A stretch of 64,000 nt of DNA. It comes from Prochlorococcus sp. AG-363-L02. Lineage in GTDB: Bacteria > Cyanobacteriota > Cyanobacteriia > PCC-6307 > Cyanobiaceae. Shown in pieces: positions 21,862-32,024 of the stretch. The translations under genes were made by a program, and so were the position numbers. Numbering within the stretch: the stretch's first letter is position 1; the number at the start of each line of letters is the position of its first letter. The stretch is from contig QCFP01000001.1 in the NCBI GenBank assembly GCA_003280185.1, positions 62,001 to 126,000 on the forward strand. The letters are read 5' to 3'. Under the pieces are notes generated by a model. The model made no database searches, was not told the DNA's origin, and worked only from the letters and a program-made list of their open reading frames with translations.

Positions 21862-24384
21862 TCAACGTACATCACAGGTAATTTCTACTGGAAGAGGCTC
21901 TACTTTCCAAATCTTTTCGCAGTATTCACGAATCGATCGATCTGATGAGAAGAAACCCGATCTAGCAGTATTTAGTAATGCCATTCTGTTCCATTGTTCT
22001 GGGTTGTTCCACGCCTGACTGACATTGTCTTGAGCCCTTAAATAATCTGCAAAATCAGCCATTACAAAAAATGGGTCTTCTCCTTTTAAGTTATTGAGGA
22101 TTGGACGAAATAGATCTCCATCACCATTACTAAAGTGGCCAATTTCAATTAGACGAATTGCTTCAGCGAGTTCTGGTAAAGCTTTGATATATTCGCTTGG
22201 GTTATAACCAATACTGCGAAGTTGCATGATCTCAGATTCTGTTTTTCCAAATAGAAAGAAGTTCTCTTTGCCAACAAGCTCACGGATCTCAATATTTGCG
22301 CCATCTAGTGTGCCAATAGTAAGGGCACCATTCATAGCAAATTTCATATTTCCAGTCCCTGAAGCTTCCTTTCCTGCGGTTGAAATTTGTTCAGATAAGT
22401 CCGTAGCTGGATATACTTTCTCGCCAAGCTTTACATTGTAATCTGGAAGGAAGATAACTCTTAATAGGCCATCCATATCTGGGTCAGAATTAATAATATC
22501 AGCGATGCCATTGATTAGCCTGATTATTAACTTAGCCATATAATAACCAGGTGCGGCTTTGCCGCCAAAAATTATGGTTCTAGGGGCTATAGCTGTTGAA
22601 ATACCATTTTTAATTCTAAGATATTGAGCAATTATTTGTAGAGCATTTAAGTGTTGCCGCTTGTACTGATGTATTCGTTTTACTTGTACATCAAACATGC
22701 TTGCTGGGTCTACTAAGACTCCTGTTTGCCTATGAATATAACCTGCTAGCTGTCTTTTACCGAGAAGTTTAGTTGCTCTAAAATCAGTTAAAAAATTTGT
22801 GTCATTTACTTTTTCTTCAAGCTTTTTAAGCAGTTCCATGTTAGTAATCCATTCTTCCCCTAATTGTTTATCAAGTAATTCAGAAAGAGATGGATTTGCT
22901 AAAGCAACCCATCTACGGGGAGTAACACCATTAGTTACATTTGTAAATTTATTGGGCCATAATTTTGCGAATTCAGGAAATAACTGTCTTTTAATTAAAT
23001 CAGAATGTAGAGCTGCTACACCATTTACTTTTTGAGCTCCAATTGTTGCTAGGTTTGCCATTCTAATTGCTTTGCAATTATCTTCATCAATAATTGATAA
23101 TTTTCTAAGGATTAAATCATTTCCTGGATATCTTAGCCTGACTTGTTGCAGAAATCTTCGGTTGATTTCATAAATTATTTCTAGATGACGAGGTAAAAGA
23201 CTTTTGAAGAGATTTAAATCCCATTTTTCTAATGCTTCTGGTAGAAGAGTGTGGTTGGTATAAGCGACTGATTTTGTTGTTATGTCCCAAGCTTTGTCCC
23301 ACTCAAAGTGATGAATATCGATAAGAAGACGCATTAGTTCTGCAACTGCAATTGCTGGGTGCGTGTCATTAAGTTGAACGGTCCAATGCTTTGGAAAATC
23401 TTCTAGTGGGAGAGATCTTTTGTCCATGCTCCTCAACATGTCCTGCAAAGAGCAGCTCACAAAGAAATGTTGTTGTTTTAATCGAAGTCTTCGTCCTTCA
23501 TCTGTTCCATCATTTGGGTATAAGACTTTAGAAAGTGTTTCGGATCCAACCTTTTCTTCAACTGCTCCGTAATAGTCTCCAATATTGAAGGCATAAAAAT
23601 CAAAGCTTTCTGTTGCATCGGCCCTCCATAGCCTTAGCCGATTACAAGTGTTGACTCTATATCCAAGCATTGGCACATCGTGTGGAACCCCTATTGCATG
23701 TTCACCGGCTACCCAGCGAGAACGATATTTTCCTTTCTCGTCAATGTAATTTTCAGTATGTCCTCCAAAGCCCACTAAACATGATTCATCTGGTTGGGGG
23801 AGCTCCCATGGCCATCCTCCTTTGAGCCATTTATCAGTTACTTCCACTTGCCAGCCATTCCGTATTAGCTGATTAAAGATTCCAAATTCGTAACGTATTC
23901 CGTATCCGATCGCAGGCACTTGAAGACTCGCAAGAGATTCCATATAGCAAGCTGCTAGTCGTCCAAGGCCACCATTGCCTAGTCCAGGTTCTTCCTCTAC
24001 CTCTAAAATATGATTAAGTGATTCAATACCAAAACGATTGAGTGCCTGCTCTGCTTCTTTTTGAATACCAAGATTCAAAAGGTTGTTATTTAGTTGTGGA
24101 CCAATTAAAAATTCGGCAGATAAATAAGCAACGCTTTTTTGAGGTCTTGCTCTAATTGCTTCAAGAGTTGCCAAATAGCGCGTCATCAGACGATCTCTTA
24201 TGGCATAACTCAAAGCCATGTATAGATCGTGAAGACTTGCTGTTGGGGCAAGCTTTCCTAAGGTAAAAAAAAGGTGTTCTGTCATGCCATCAAAGACGGC
24301 ATTTGCATCGATTCCTGCTCTCTCTGGGTCTGCGTAGCAGCCTGGGGTTGGAAGACGCAGGTCTAATGGCTCGGAATTGCTCAT
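21862..24384 (-). CDS. glgP: Glycogen phosphorylase
   Basis: PLP-dependent enzyme that releases glucose-1-phosphate from glycogen. The 840-residue product shows the N-terminal family signature (YLSAEFLIGPQL), the GLGNGGLGRLAACY glycine-rich loop, and the PLP-Lys region EASGTGNMKFAMNGALTIGT. Length is normal for the bacterial family. It starts divergently from the antiporter gene across 244 bases and converges with the hypothetical gene at 21378. Confidence 0.97.
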   Translation of the reverse strand: MSNSEPLDLRLPTPGCYADPERAGIDANAVFDGMTEHLFFTLGKLAPTASLHDLYMALSYAIRDRLMTRYLATLEAIRARPQKSVAYLSAEFLIGPQLNNNLLNLGIQKEAEQALNRFGIESLNHILEVEEEPGLGNGGLGRLAACYMESLASLQVPAIGYGIRYEFGIFNQLIRNGWQVEVTDKWLKGGWPWELPQPDESCLVGFGGHTENYIDEKGKYRSRWVAGEHAIGVPHDVPMLGYRVNTCNRLRLWRADATESFDFYAFNIGDYYGAVEEKVGSETLSKVLYPNDGTDEGRRLRLKQQHFFVSCSLQDMLRSMDKRSLPLEDFPKHWTVQLNDTHPAIAVAELMRLLIDIHHFEWDKAWDITTKSVAYTNHTLLPEALEKWDLNLFKSLLPRHLEIIYEINRRFLQQVRLRYPGNDLILRKLSIIDEDNCKAIRMANLATIGAQKVNGVAALHSDLIKRQLFPEFAKLWPNKFTNVTNGVTPRRWVALANPSLSELLDKQLGEEWITNMELLKKLEEKVNDTNFLTDFRATKLLGKRQLAGYIHRQTGVLVDPASMFDVQVKRIHQYKRQHLNALQIIAQYLRIKNGISTAIAPRTIIFGGKAAPGYYMAKLIIRLINGIADIINSDPDMDGLLRVIFLPDYNVKLGEKVYPATDLSEQISTAGKEASGTGNMKFAMNGALTIGTLDGANIEIRELVGKENFFLFGKTESEIMQLRSIGYNPSEYIKALPELAEAIRLIEIGHFSNGDGDLFRPILNNLKGEDPFFVMADFADYLRAQDNVSQAWNNPEQWNRMALLNTARSGFFSSDRSIREYCEKIWKVEPLPVEITCDVR

Positions 24385-24520
24385 GAATTGCTTAGAAGTT
24401 TTCGCAGGGTTGATTCACTTGAAGGGTGGTGTGATTTAGAGAATGCTTTCTATTAGATCAATCGGTAATTTTCAAAAGACGCTAGCTCTACTTTCGTAAT
24501 CAGTTGGCAAGTGACATCAG

Positions 24521-24544
24521 ATCAACACTTGATTAGATGTTGAT
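24521..24544. repeat. Small dyad between glgP and the antiporter gene
   Basis: The inverted repeat ATCAACA (24521-24527) and TGTTGAT (24538-24544) has a 10-base loop and lies in the 244-base divergent intergenic region. It could be a regulator site or part of a 5' leader. There is no other support. Confidence 0.25.
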
Positions 24545-24628
24545 GATTATCGGAATATCAACTGACTACCATTTTCAAGTCACTCGGTCACGTATGTTTC
24601 TTAACTGAGAATTTCAAGAAAAGACCTC

Positions 24629-26002
24629 ATGTGTTTTCCCCCATTCCTTTCAGTACTAAGCACCCATGATGTAGAGGTGGCTGAAACACTGATTGGGGTG
24701 ATTAATTTCTTACTTATTTTTGTAGCCGCAAGAACCTTTGCAGAGGTCTTAGTAAGGCTCAGCTTACCTACGATTGTTGGTGAATTGTTGGCAGGGGTTG
24801 TTATAGGTGCTTCTGGATTGCATTTACTTATGCCACCTACTACTAATGCACAATTGAATGAAGGGTTTGTAAATTTGATAAGTTCATTGGCATCTGTGCC
24901 ACCTGAAGCAGTACCAGATCTTTATTTTGAAACTTTCCCATCACTTCAGGCTGTAGCAACTCTTGGTTTATATGCATTGTTATTCCTTACGGGCTTAGAA
25001 AGTGAGCTCGAAGAGCTTGTTGCAGTTGGTGTTCAGGCATTCACAGTTGCAATGGCTGGAGTGATTCTCCCGTTTGCTTTGGGAACTTTTGGGTTGATGT
25101 TTATTTTTCAGGTTGATTTGATTCCGGCAGTTTTTGCTGGGGCTTCTATGACTGCTACGAGCATTGGAATTACAGCTAGTGTTTTTGGTGAACTTGGTTT
25201 TCTCAAAACTCGTGAAGGGCAGATAGTTATTGGTGCAGCAGTCCTTGATGACATTTTGGGAATAGTTATTCTTGCAGTAGTTGTGGCCTTGGCGACTGGC
25301 GGAGCCTTGGAGATCGCGCCTATTCTCAAGCTGGTAGGTGCAGCCACTTTATTTGTGATTGGAGCAATCGCTCTCAGTAGAACTGCTGCCCCTGGCTTTG
25401 ATTGGTTACTTGAGAGGTTGAAAGCTCCAGGGGCAGTGGTTGTTGCCTCTTTTGTCATTCTTGTACTGAGTTGTTTTGTCGCGACGGCTATCGGATTGGA
25501 GGCAGCATTAGGAGCCTTCGCTGCTGGTTTGATTTTGAGTAGCTCTAAGAACAACCATGCGATTCAACAGTCGGTGCTTCCACTGGTTTCTCTTTTCGCA
25601 ACAATCTTTTTTGTGTTAGTCGGAGCTGGAATGGATCTGTCTGTGATCAATCCTCTTGATCCAACTAGTCGTTCAGCACTTGTGGTGGCTGGATTTATGT
25701 TGATTGTTGCGATTGTGGGCAAAATTGCTGCAGGTTGGTCTTTCATTATTGATAAACCTACAGATCGGCTGGTTGTTGGACTAGGAATGATGCCCAGAGG
25801 AGAGGTTGGTTTGATTTTTCTTGGACTTGGGACTAGTGCTGGCTTATTAACACCTTCTCTTGAGGCAGCAGTTTTATTAATGGTTATAGGTACTACTTTT
25901 CTGGCACCAGTCTTACTAAGAGTTGTTTTAAAGGATAAAACCCCTGGAGGAGGTAATTCCATTCCTGACGATGTAGCCGCAAATCCTGTTGGTCTTGTCT
26001 AA
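24629..26002 (+). CDS. Na+/H+ antiporter, CPA2 (NapA-like)
   Basis: Membrane exchanger of 457 residues with about 11-12 hydrophobic segments. The CPA2 double-Asp ion site is visible (VLDDILG, Asp207-Asp208), together with the TATS region near residues 174-180 and the late basic motif MPRGEVGL. Such proteins in marine cyanobacteria handle Na+ efflux and pH balance, but ion specificity cannot be read from sequence. Start ATG at 24629. Confidence 0.88.
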   Translation: MCFPPFLSVLSTHDVEVAETLIGVINFLLIFVAARTFAEVLVRLSLPTIVGELLAGVVIGASGLHLLMPPTTNAQLNEGFVNLISSLASVPPEAVPDLYFETFPSLQAVATLGLYALLFLTGLESELEELVAVGVQAFTVAMAGVILPFALGTFGLMFIFQVDLIPAVFAGASMTATSIGITASVFGELGFLKTREGQIVIGAAVLDDILGIVILAVVVALATGGALEIAPILKLVGAATLFVIGAIALSRTAAPGFDWLLERLKAPGAVVVASFVILVLSCFVATAIGLEAALGAFAAGLILSSSKNNHAIQQSVLPLVSLFATIFFVLVGAGMDLSVINPLDPTSRSALVVAGFMLIVAIVGKIAAGWSFIIDKPTDRLVVGLGMMPRGEVGLIFLGLGTSAGLLTPSLEAAVLLMVIGTTFLAPVLLRVVLKDKTPGGGNSIPDDVAANPVGLV

Positions 26003-26090
26003 AGTCCATATCTCTGAGTGAATTTACTGTGGTCTTCCGGGACTTTGGCCCATAGTTTTTTCACCCTTTTCACAGTTAGCTCATTTTTGA

Positions 26091-27041
26091 ATGTCTTCTT
26101 TAGTTGCCAGTCCAAATTCCCCTTGGAGTTATTTAGGTTTTGACGTCTTTTCAGTTAGTAATACCTCTGAAAATCTCACTTTAGATAGACCTTATAAAGT
26201 TAACCCAGCAGTCTTGCTAGTACATGGTTTTGGAGCATCTACAGACCATTGGCGGCATAACATTCCATTCTTAGCAAGAACCCATGAGGTCCATGCAATT
26301 GATTTACTCGGTTTTGGTAGGAGCGCTAAGCCTTCTGAATTGAATTATGGAGGAGATCTTTGGAAGGATCAGGTTGTTGCGTATGTAAAAGAACGGATTG
26401 GAAGACCAACTGTAATTGTCGGGAACTCTCTAGGCGGATATGCAGCACTTGCAGCAGGGGCTGCACTTGATACACAATCCGCTGGTGTTGTTTTGCTTAA
26501 TGCTGCAGGTTATTTCAGTGATGAAAAGTTTGCGCCTAAGCCGAAGGACCTGAATTCGAGAATTCGCCGAATGATTCTGAAAGGTCTGTCTAGAGATATT
26601 TTGGTGAATTGGTTAATTTATCCATTAATACAACGTCTGATTTTTGAGAACTTACGTAGACCTGCGGCGATTAGGAGAACTCTTCAGCAGGTTTACATTG
26701 ATTCAACCAATGTTGATGATGATCTTGTTGAATCAATCCATAGGCCCTCTCTCGATCCTGGAGCATTTCAAGTCTTTCGAAAGGTTTTTCAAGCAAGAGG
26801 TTTACAGGGAAAGCCCTTGGATGCATTGTTTAATGATTTGAAAGCTCCTCTTTTATTGCTTTGGGGTGATAATGATCCATGGTTGAGGAATGCTAAATCT
26901 AAACAAGATAAATTTCGTTTGTTTGCACAAAAGGCCTCTTTAGAATTTAAAGAAGTCCTTATAAATGCAGGACATTGCCCACATGATGAAGTGCCCGACA
27001 GAGTTAATGAAGAAATGCTTCTTTGGCTTTATCAGAAATAA
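26091..27041 (+). CDS. Alpha/beta-fold hydrolase
   Basis: A 316-residue enzyme with a full catalytic triad context: oxyanion HGFGAS near residue 46, nucleophile elbow GNSLGG, acid region WGDNDPW and His in GHCPHDE. No signal peptide is evident. The closest class by appearance is the cyanobacterial and plastid family of esterase-like hydrolases; the substrate is unknown. It lies 88 bases after the antiporter and 38 bases before the mutarotase-like gene, in the same direction. Confidence 0.85.
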   Translation: MSSLVASPNSPWSYLGFDVFSVSNTSENLTLDRPYKVNPAVLLVHGFGASTDHWRHNIPFLARTHEVHAIDLLGFGRSAKPSELNYGGDLWKDQVVAYVKERIGRPTVIVGNSLGGYAALAAGAALDTQSAGVVLLNAAGYFSDEKFAPKPKDLNSRIRRMILKGLSRDILVNWLIYPLIQRLIFENLRRPAAIRRTLQQVYIDSTNVDDDLVESIHRPSLDPGAFQVFRKVFQARGLQGKPLDALFNDLKAPLLLLWGDNDPWLRNAKSKQDKFRLFAQKASLEFKEVLINAGHCPHDEVPDRVNEEMLLWLYQK

Positions 27042-27079
27042 AGTAATTAGAATAATTTTTTTACTTTCAGAACGAAATT

Positions 27080-27928
27080 ATGATTTTTTTGAAGAAAGAT
27101 TTACCTTACGAACATTGGGAAATATCACAAGAGGATACTGGTAATCGATTAAGAATAGTTCCTGAACGTGGCGGTTTAATTACTCAGTGGTTTTGCAATG
27201 GTCGTGATGTCATTTATTTTGATGGAAATAGGTTTTTACAAAAATCTAAAAGTGTTCGCGGTGGGATTCCTATTCTTTTTCCTATTTGTGGAAGTCTTGT
27301 GGATGGATCTGTGCAATTACTGGATCAATCTTTTTCAATACCACAGCATGGATTTGCAAGGGATTGTAAATGGGAGCTGACTCCTACGAAAGATCAAAAA
27401 GGTGTTCTGCTTAGCTTGACTGAAAATACAAAGACATTATCTCTTTTCCCGTACCATTTCTTAATTGAGATGGAGATATTCCTCATGCAGAGTTCTATTG
27501 ACTTTAAGATCACAATTTTCAATAGAAGTAAAGATATGATGCCTTTTTCTTTTGGTTTACACCCTTATTTTAAGGTAATGGACTTGAAAGAAATAAAAAT
27601 CGAAGGTTTGCGCTCTAAGTGTATGAATCATTTAACTATGATCGAAAGTGATACAGAACTCGAGCTTTCTTATTTAGAAAAGGGAATCGACTTTCTTTCT
27701 AGTCCACTAGAGACAGTTACTCTGGTTGACTTTTTGGCGAATAAAAAGATAAAAGTTCTTTTTGAAAAGCCAATGGACCTAGGTGTTATATGGACAGATC
27801 CTCCAAGAAGTATGGTTTGTATAGAACCTTGGACTAGTCCAAGGAATTCATTAAACAGTGGCGACCGCCTTCAATTTATTAAGCCTGGCTGTAAGCAAGA
27901 AATGAGATGTAGCTTTCTTGAATGTTGA
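27080..27928 (+). CDS. Aldose 1-epimerase / hexose-phosphate mutarotase-like protein
   Basis: A 282-residue beta-sandwich protein of the galactose mutarotase superfamily. Conserved blocks are GGIPILFPICG, QHGFARD, GLHPYF and the catalytic Glu in CIEPWTSP. The blocks resemble the YeaD-like group that interconverts anomers of sugar phosphates more than classical GalM. It ends one base before the glcE stop on the opposite strand. Confidence 0.82.
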   Translation: MIFLKKDLPYEHWEISQEDTGNRLRIVPERGGLITQWFCNGRDVIYFDGNRFLQKSKSVRGGIPILFPICGSLVDGSVQLLDQSFSIPQHGFARDCKWELTPTKDQKGVLLSLTENTKTLSLFPYHFLIEMEIFLMQSSIDFKITIFNRSKDMMPFSFGLHPYFKVMDLKEIKIEGLRSKCMNHLTMIESDTELELSYLEKGIDFLSSPLETVTLVDFLANKKIKVLFEKPMDLGVIWTDPPRSMVCIEPWTSPRNSLNSGDRLQFIKPGCKQEMRCSFLEC

Positions 27929-29125
27929 TTAACTACTTACTCCAGGCAGTCTACCTATTGCAATTTGATTCTTCGGATCAAATTGTTTTTTAATAGCTTT
28001 AATCAAAGCTGCCGATGGTGAATTGGTCCAAGCGCTTATTCTATTGATCGTGTTAGATGGTTGAATTAAAATGACAACCTGACCGCCTAGCTTTGTTATT
28101 TTATTCCTGAGTCTACTTATATCGTCTGTTGACTTTAAGTAATTGGATGCTTGCGCATTAACTTCCCAACCTTCACCCAGGCCTGTTCCTGCTCCGAAAC
28201 GCCATTCCCAACAACTTAGAGAATTCAATTCCTCACTATTTATAAGTTCTATGATCATCGATGGGGGCATATTTATACGTAAAAGAAAGTTAATTTTTCC
28301 AGTTGAAAGGTTTTCGCTTGTATTATCTAGATTGGGAGGCCCATCCCATTCTTGATGTTGAGTTTTTAGTTCGTGCTTATTTGCTAATCTTTGTATACCT
28401 TCTATTTGATCTTTTAACGCTTTATTGGTAACACTTGCTAAGCCTAATTGCAAATGCCATATCTTGATAGTTTCTTTTTTCCAGTCAATATATTCAGGTG
28501 TGAAACTTGAATTAAGTAGCTCAGAACGGAAGGATTCGATGTTTTGCAATTTGCCATTAATAGTTAAATAGCTATGAGCGGATTTGATTGGTTCAGTTCT
28601 TAAAGTTAATTGTGTAATGAATGCCAAGCTTCCCCAACTTCCACAAAGTAATCTCATTAAGTCATATCCAGCAACGTTTTTGACTACTTGGCCACCAGCA
28701 TGTGCCTCTAATCCATCACTACGTATTAGCCCTATCCCAATCAATTGATCGCGCACTCCTAAATGTTTTTGACGCAAACTTCCTGAAAGGCCCCTAGCAA
28801 TTAATCCACCAATAGTGCCAGTGCTTTTGGGTTTCAATATGGGAGAGCTACCCCATGGCCAGTCAACTGCAAGCCATTGACCTTTTTCAGAGAGTGTTTT
28901 TTGCAGCTCGGTTAGCGATAGGCCTGCTTGAACGGTAATTGTTAGATCATCTATTGCATGATGGATAATTTGATTTATTCCTCGAGAGCTGATTGCTTGT
29001 GAATCTCCATTGATGGGAGGCCCCCAATTCATTCGAGAATTCATTCCACAAGGATGCCAGGGCTTATTTTCCTTATGGAGTTCTGCAACAATTTCAGCTA
29101 GCTCCTGTGATGATGTAGGTGCCAT
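27929..29125 (-). CDS. glcE: Glycolate oxidase FAD-binding subunit GlcE
   Basis: Photorespiratory glycolate oxidation; a truncated relative of GlcD with the FAD-binding half. The PCMH-type FAD domain is visible (NQIIHHAIDDLTITVQAG, GTIGGLIARGLSG, GGQVVKNVAGYDLMRLL). I prefer the ATG at 29125 (398 residues); a TTG at 29158 extends it by 11 unconserved residues. A kinase-like gene starts divergently 46 bases away, and glcF lies beyond it. Confidence 0.88.
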   Translation of the reverse strand: MAPTSSQELAEIVAELHKENKPWHPCGMNSRMNWGPPINGDSQAISSRGINQIIHHAIDDLTITVQAGLSLTELQKTLSEKGQWLAVDWPWGSSPILKPKSTGTIGGLIARGLSGSLRQKHLGVRDQLIGIGLIRSDGLEAHAGGQVVKNVAGYDLMRLLCGSWGSLAFITQLTLRTEPIKSAHSYLTINGKLQNIESFRSELLNSSFTPEYIDWKKETIKIWHLQLGLASVTNKALKDQIEGIQRLANKHELKTQHQEWDGPPNLDNTSENLSTGKINFLLRINMPPSMIIELINSEELNSLSCWEWRFGAGTGLGEGWEVNAQASNYLKSTDDISRLRNKITKLGGQVVILIQPSNTINRISAWTNSPSAALIKAIKKQFDPKNQIAIGRLPGVSS

Positions 29126-29171
29126 TGCGATGGCATTTTTTTGTGATTCTTGCTTCAAGGCACTTGGTGTT

Positions 29172-30527
29172 ATGAAGATTGTTGTGATTGACGATGATCC
29201 GACTGGATCTCAGACGGTTTATGGATGCCCTTTGTTGCTTTCTTGGGAGTTGAACGTTCTTAGAGAGGGATTGCGAAAAAATACACCATTAATGTTTGTA
29301 TTAGCTAATTCACGGGCTTTGCTTGCAGAAGAAGCCTCAAAGCGTATTAAAGATATTTGTTTTGCTTTGAAGGAGGCAATTAGAGCAGAAAACTTATCTC
29401 AAAGCGAGGTTTTGTTAATTAGCAGAGGTGATTCCACTTTGCGAGGTCATTGGGTTCTTGAGCCAAAAGTGATTGCTCAGGAGTTTGGACCCTTTGATGC
29501 AACGCTACATGTGCCAGCTTTTTTTGAGGGAGGTCGTACAACAATTAATGGCGTTCATTTCCTTGATGGCGTTCCTGTTCATATGACTGAATTTGCTTCA
29601 GATCAATTGTTCGGATATAGCACTAGTGACCTCGCAAAGTGGTTGCAAGAAAAAAGTCAAGGCTCAATAGTTTCTTCAACTGTCAAGAAGATAACTCTTA
29701 CTCAGCTTGATTCTGCTGTTAATAGTTCTAAGGGAAAGCAAGATTTAAAAAGACTTTTGGACTCTTTTACTGATAATCAAAATGTGGTTGTAGATGCTCT
29801 TAGATCAGAACAACTTTGTGCTTTGGCAGAAGTAGTTAGAAGTTTGATAGGCAAAAAACAATTTTTATTTCGATCTGCAGCTAGCTTTATCAACTCCCTT
29901 TCGGAATTAGCTCCAAGAATTTTGCCGGAAAATGAAATCTCTTCTCTTCGACGCCATGATTCATTTGGCAATTCGTTGCCAGGAATGGTTCTTGTTGGTT
30001 CGCATGTGAATTTGACTGACTTACAGCTAGAAACACTTCTTGAATGTAATCAATGCATAGGGATTGAATTACCTGTTGCTAAGCTTGCCACTATATTTAA
30101 GACCGAAAAGAAAGAATTACTTTTGAAGGATTTAGAGTTATATCTTACAACAAGAATTCAAGAACTTCTGGCAGAAGGTAAAACACCTGTATTCTATACT
30201 ACTCGCGGAGAGATATGTTTTTCTGAAGTCAAACAAAGATTAGATTTTGGATATTTCCTGGCAAGAATGATGGCTAGAGTTGCAGGCTCTATAGCTCCTA
30301 AGCTGGGCTATTTGATTAGTAAAGGTGGTGTTACTACAAATGTATTGTTGAAAGAGGGGTTGGATTTAAAATTAGTTAATTTGAGTGGTCAGATCTTGCC
30401 CGGACTTTCAATTGTTATGACTTCTAGTAAAGGCAGTGTATCGGATTTACCTATTGTGACATTCCCAGGGAACCTGGGGAATAGAGAGACATTAATTCAT
30501 GCTTGGCGAATTATAGAGTCCTGCTGA
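29172..30527 (+). CDS. DUF1537 four-carbon acid sugar kinase-family protein
   Basis: A 451-residue protein with the family start IVVIDDDPTGSQTVYGCP, the N-terminal SRGDSTLRGHW block and the C-terminal nucleotide-binding region (SKGGVTTNVLL). Characterised relatives phosphorylate D-threonate, D-erythronate or related four-carbon acids; the substrate here is unknown. I chose the ATG at 29172; the longer frame from 29010 runs through glcE. Its last 36 bases overlap glcF on the opposite strand. Its position between glcE and glcF hints at a link to glycolate or sugar-acid salvage. Confidence 0.8.
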   Translation: MKIVVIDDDPTGSQTVYGCPLLLSWELNVLREGLRKNTPLMFVLANSRALLAEEASKRIKDICFALKEAIRAENLSQSEVLLISRGDSTLRGHWVLEPKVIAQEFGPFDATLHVPAFFEGGRTTINGVHFLDGVPVHMTEFASDQLFGYSTSDLAKWLQEKSQGSIVSSTVKKITLTQLDSAVNSSKGKQDLKRLLDSFTDNQNVVVDALRSEQLCALAEVVRSLIGKKQFLFRSAASFINSLSELAPRILPENEISSLRRHDSFGNSLPGMVLVGSHVNLTDLQLETLLECNQCIGIELPVAKLATIFKTEKKELLLKDLELYLTTRIQELLAEGKTPVFYTTRGEICFSEVKQRLDFGYFLARMMARVAGSIAPKLGYLISKGGVTTNVLLKEGLDLKLVNLSGQILPGLSIVMTSSKGSVSDLPIVTFPGNLGNRETLIHAWRIIESC

Positions 30528-31847
30528 TTTGGCAAGTAATTGCATGGGATGTACCACTTTTAAACTATTATTCAAATGACGACGAATTTGTAGGGTGCAT
30601 CCTATATTTGCGCTTGATATTATTCTTGCACCTGTCTTTTGAAGGTCTTTTACTTTTATTTTACCAAGTTCATTAGCTTCATTAGGCTGTACCAGATTGT
30701 AGATTCCTGCACTCCCACAGCAAACCCCTACTTCTTCAACTTCACGGATTAAAAGATTAGGGATCGCTTTTAATAATTTCCTTGGTTGCTGAGAGATTTT
30801 TTGACCATGAATCATATGACATGGATCATGATATGCAACTTCATATGGTTCGCTGATATCGATTGAGTCTCCCAGAGGTTGAAGACTTTCAAGAAAACTT
30901 TTTTGCAGTCCTTTTTTAGTCAGAAATTCATGTATATCAAATACAGGGACTTTGAAAGTATTCTCTACACCGAGAAGTTTCCCATAGGCTTTCATGGTAT
31001 GTCCACATCCGGAAGCTGCGATTAAAACAGCATCTATGGCTGGTAAAGGGTCTGACTTTGATTGAGTATCTGGTTTTCCAAAATTTTCTACAAGTGCTTT
31101 ACCTAGCTCGATAGTCTCCTTCATGAGGCCTTGATGGTGGGCAACAGCTCCACAGCAGCCTTGTTGTTTAGGAATGACAACTTCAAAACCATTGGCTTGT
31201 AAGACTGCAAGCGTTGCTTGGTTAACCTCCGGATCAAAGCAGCGTTGAACGCAACCTAGAACAAGGCCCACTCTGCCTCTATAAGGTCCTTTGGATGGAT
31301 TAATTTCTGGGAAACTGTCTGCAAAGCTTGCCTCAATTAGAGGAGGCATTAAAGCTTCCATCGCCTCAAGTTGTTTGCCAAAAAGCTTTATAAGACCAAA
31401 TTCACGAAGCATTTTTTGAAAACTACTGCCTGAATAATTCCTCAAAGCAAATAGAATAGTTCGTAAACGTTTCGGATATGGTAGAACTTGTAGAAGTAAT
31501 TTCCTAAATAGATTTTGACAAGGATCTCGCATTCCTACTTCGTTCAATTTTGGTCTTATTGATTCTATTAACTCGTCATAATGTACTCCTGATGGGCATG
31601 CACTTACACAAGCAAAACAGCCTAAACATGTGTCGAAATGATGTGCAATGGTTGCATCTAGTTGAACTTCTCCATTTTCAATAGCTTTAACAGTATGTAT
31701 TCTTCCTCTAGGTGAATCCATTTCAGTGCCCAAGACTCTGTAACTTGCACATGTTGGAAGGCAGAAGCCACAATGTATGCAAGGGTCTAGTACGTCTGAA
31801 TCGAAGTATTTATTTGTGGCACTTGATGATTCTCTTTTTCCGTCCAT
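30492..31847 (-). CDS. glcF: Glycolate oxidase iron-sulfur subunit GlcF
   Basis: Electron-carrying subunit of glycolate oxidase. Two 4Fe-4S motifs lie in the N-terminal part (CIHCGFCLPTCASY, CLGCFACVSACP), followed by two cysteine-rich CCG domains (GCCGAVAHHQG and VCCGSAG). The 451-residue length matches GlcF. It runs on the same strand as glcE, with the oppositely oriented kinase-family gene between them and a 36-base convergent overlap. Confidence 0.92.
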   Translation of the reverse strand: MDGKRESSSATNKYFDSDVLDPCIHCGFCLPTCASYRVLGTEMDSPRGRIHTVKAIENGEVQLDATIAHHFDTCLGCFACVSACPSGVHYDELIESIRPKLNEVGMRDPCQNLFRKLLLQVLPYPKRLRTILFALRNYSGSSFQKMLREFGLIKLFGKQLEAMEALMPPLIEASFADSFPEINPSKGPYRGRVGLVLGCVQRCFDPEVNQATLAVLQANGFEVVIPKQQGCCGAVAHHQGLMKETIELGKALVENFGKPDTQSKSDPLPAIDAVLIAASGCGHTMKAYGKLLGVENTFKVPVFDIHEFLTKKGLQKSFLESLQPLGDSIDISEPYEVAYHDPCHMIHGQKISQQPRKLLKAIPNLLIREVEEVGVCCGSAGIYNLVQPNEANELGKIKVKDLQKTGARIISSANIGCTLQIRRHLNNSLKVVHPMQLLAKSAGLYNSPSMN

Positions 31848-32024
31848 GATTTATTTGTATGTATTAGGTCTAGATAAATTAAAACTTTATCTGAGATCTT
31901 TAAGATGCATTCCTGATTGTTACTTTTTTCTGTGTTTCATTCCTTTAATACTGTTCTAAAGCCTCTCTAGGGAGTGTTTTTTTGGTTATCGAATAGAGGC
32001 TCGATCTGTTGAGCAGTTTTTTAT

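Noticed and set aside
25108..25962. Long antisense ORFs within the antiporter gene
   Set aside because: They are Ala/Thr/Ile-rich mirror frames of a membrane protein gene and have no start signals or domains.
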